A DNA stretch of 64,000 nucleotides from Geotrypetes seraphini (taxonomy: Eukaryota; Chordata; Amphibia; Gymnophiona; Dermophiidae). The notes beneath the pieces were generated by a model. That model ran no database searches and had not been told where the DNA came from. It saw only the letters and a program-made list of their open reading frames with translations. Positions within the stretch are counted from its first letter, which is position 1; every line of letters begins with the position of its first letter. Shown here in pieces: positions 63,101 through 64,000 of this stretch. Location of the stretch: positions 345,749,836 to 345,813,835 of the forward strand of contig NC_047085.1 in the NCBI RefSeq assembly GCF_902459505.1. The letters run 5' to 3'. Position numbers and translations under genes: made by a program.

Positions 63101-64000
63101 GGAAGGGGGGGGTAAATTTTCCAAATTTTTATAGGTACCATCAAGTCTATATTTTAAGACAGGGTATGTATTGGGTCCTTCCAGAGCTCATGGAGAATGT
63201 CCCAGACTGGTTGTATTTAGAATGGCGACTCATGTTTCCTATACATTTGGTTCATCTTTTGAGTATACCAATGCCTAATAGATACAAAGGGAATAGAATT
63301 TTGATTGATACTTGGAAGACTTTGAGATATGTTACTAAATTATCACCTATTCCAATTTTTAAATCATTAAATCAATCCATTTGGCTAAACTCCAAGATTA
63401 AAATAGGCGGTCATAAAATTCTCTGGAAACAATGGATCATTGCAGGAATAAGAACTTTAAATGATGTTATTTCAAATGGTAAGCTGCTTAGTTTTTCACA
63501 GCTGCAACATAAATATGGTTTTACTAAGTCACAAAGTTTTAAATGGTTGCAGCTGAAGCAGGCTATTCAGGAGGGGTTCCCTGAATGGAAAGATCTTGAT
63601 ACTCAATATAGTTTGGAAATCCTATGTTTCCAGGCGGATTTCTTGGGTCACCAAGCCGCTAAGTGGTATAAATTGATATATGGTTTTACAAATAAAAAAC
63701 AAAAAACGGGTCTAAGAGACATTTGGAGCATTGAGATTAAGCATCAAATTTCTGCTTCTCAATGGCCATGAATTTGGTCTTGGAGAATTAGATGTACAGT
63801 GTCGGCATCTATGAGACAGACTTGGTTCTTTTTGTTGCATAGAGCTCTTTTGACCCCAGTACGTTTACAAAAGTTTGATAGCTCTAGATCTAATAAATGT
63901 TGGCACTGTAATCTAGAAGCAGGGACTTTGGATCATCTAATTTTTTATTGTCCTTGTATTAACGCCTTCTGGAAGTCAATTTGGTCTCAAATTAATTATT
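60143..64000 (+). pseudogene. L1 ORF2 (endonuclease-reverse transcriptase), disrupted
   Basis: It opens with METKFYSLNVNGLNHQIKRK, the APE endonuclease (QETHLS, then VAGDFNAVMD and LSDHGAVW). The reverse transcriptase follows (SAPGGDGYTVEFYK, NYRPISLINVDGKLLAK, LDAEKAFDRVEW, then RQGCPLSPLLF and YADDILLYL). The frame is broken by single-base changes in homopolymers near 60502 (T run), 60945 (T run), 62997 (T run) and 63107 (G run), by a TGA at 63769, and by a 369-bp insertion at 62068. The zinc-knuckle region (CWHCNLEAGTLDHLIFYC) is at 63897-63952. The C-terminus is off the window. Confidence 0.88.
62068..62436 (+). mobile_element. 5'-truncated L1 tail nested in L1 ORF2
   Basis: A 369-bp insertion interrupts the reverse transcriptase frame and is flanked by the 15-bp direct repeat TAATAATAATTTATC (62053-62067 and 62437-62451). 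It ends in AATAAATAAAG and a long poly-A tract. The body looks like L1 3' UTR sequence. The first ~150 bp are not recognisable and hold an open frame on the other strand, possibly a 5' inversion. Confidence 0.85.

Larger units (their letters stand above)
58412..64000 (+). mobile_element. Long L1 element (5' end, ORF1, most of ORF2), runs off the window
   Basis: The element begins near GGGGCGTGGCTTGG, with an L1-type 5' leader (CAAGATGGAGGTGTGATCAC). It carries ORF1 at 58547-59386 and ORF2 from 60143, separated by about 750 bp, far longer than in mammalian L1. It lies in EXOSC7 intron 2 and is antisense to the gene. The 3' end is outside the window. ORF1 is intact and ORF2 has few lesions apart from a nested insertion, so it is relatively young. 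Confidence 0.88.

Noticed and set aside
56480-64000. EXOSC7 exons 1-2
   Set aside because: I looked for codons of the expected EDLRVDGR and DYRCVEVETD stretches on the minus strand and did not find them; they should be beyond the window.
1-64000. CRISPR arrays, bacterial operons or integrated plasmid genes
   Set aside because: The split genes with GT..AG introns and vertebrate LINE families show vertebrate nuclear DNA; no such structure is present.

Overview
This window is nuclear DNA from a vertebrate, very probably a non-mammalian tetrapod. Two single-copy host genes lie on the minus strand and almost everything else is transposable-element debris. Tetranectin (CLEC3B) is complete in three coding exons: 22359-22461, 12242-12340 and 5423-5823, giving 200 codons. 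EXOSC7, a ring subunit of the RNA exosome, lies upstream of it in the same orientation. Its exons 3-8 are present: 56385-56479, 49645-49810, 40666-40736, 36339-36462, 33981-34136 and 31930-32034. They total 239 codons with the stop, which is the expected remainder of a 291-residue protein; exons 1-2 should lie beyond position 64000. The pair EXOSC7-CLEC3B is also adjacent and co-oriented in human 3p21.31, so this is conserved synteny. All splice junctions read as GT..AG and the phases agree. Both genes have introns swollen by repeats (about 2 to 10 kb). The repeat mix of CR1, L2, L1, BovB-like RTE, Penelope and very many palindromic MITEs is what I associate with amphibians, perhaps a caecilian. 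That placement is an inference from memory, not a proof. Layout: 1-5400 is the 3' flank of CLEC3B with CR1 and L2 relics and a clean hAT insertion. 5824-22358 holds the two CLEC3B introns: CR1, L2 in both orientations, hAT MITEs with 8-bp target duplications, a 200-bp tandem repeat rich in CCAAT boxes, and a 780-bp TA-flanked foldback element. 22462-31929 is intergenic and contains a three-level nest (mariner > Harbinger-like > L1 tail), CT-rich tracts, foldbacks and a CR1 split by other insertions. 32035-56384 holds EXOSC7 introns 3-7: a Penelope relic, a CR1 split by a solo LTR, a BovB-like RTE against exon 5, a tRNA-headed SINE, and a hAT-like element in intron 4. 56480-64000 is part of intron 2 and contains a long, young-looking L1 with an intact ORF1. 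The most unusual object is in EXOSC7 intron 4. A transposon with terminal inverted repeats (about 46266-47391) carries a genomic fragment resembling exon 1 of another gene, AGFG2. The fragment keeps the ArfGAP zinc-finger cysteines and an apparent splice donor, but has one in-frame stop. It looks like DNA-level capture of a host exon and its upstream region by a vertebrate DNA transposon (a Pack-type event). All identifications come from reading the sequence; no database search was possible.
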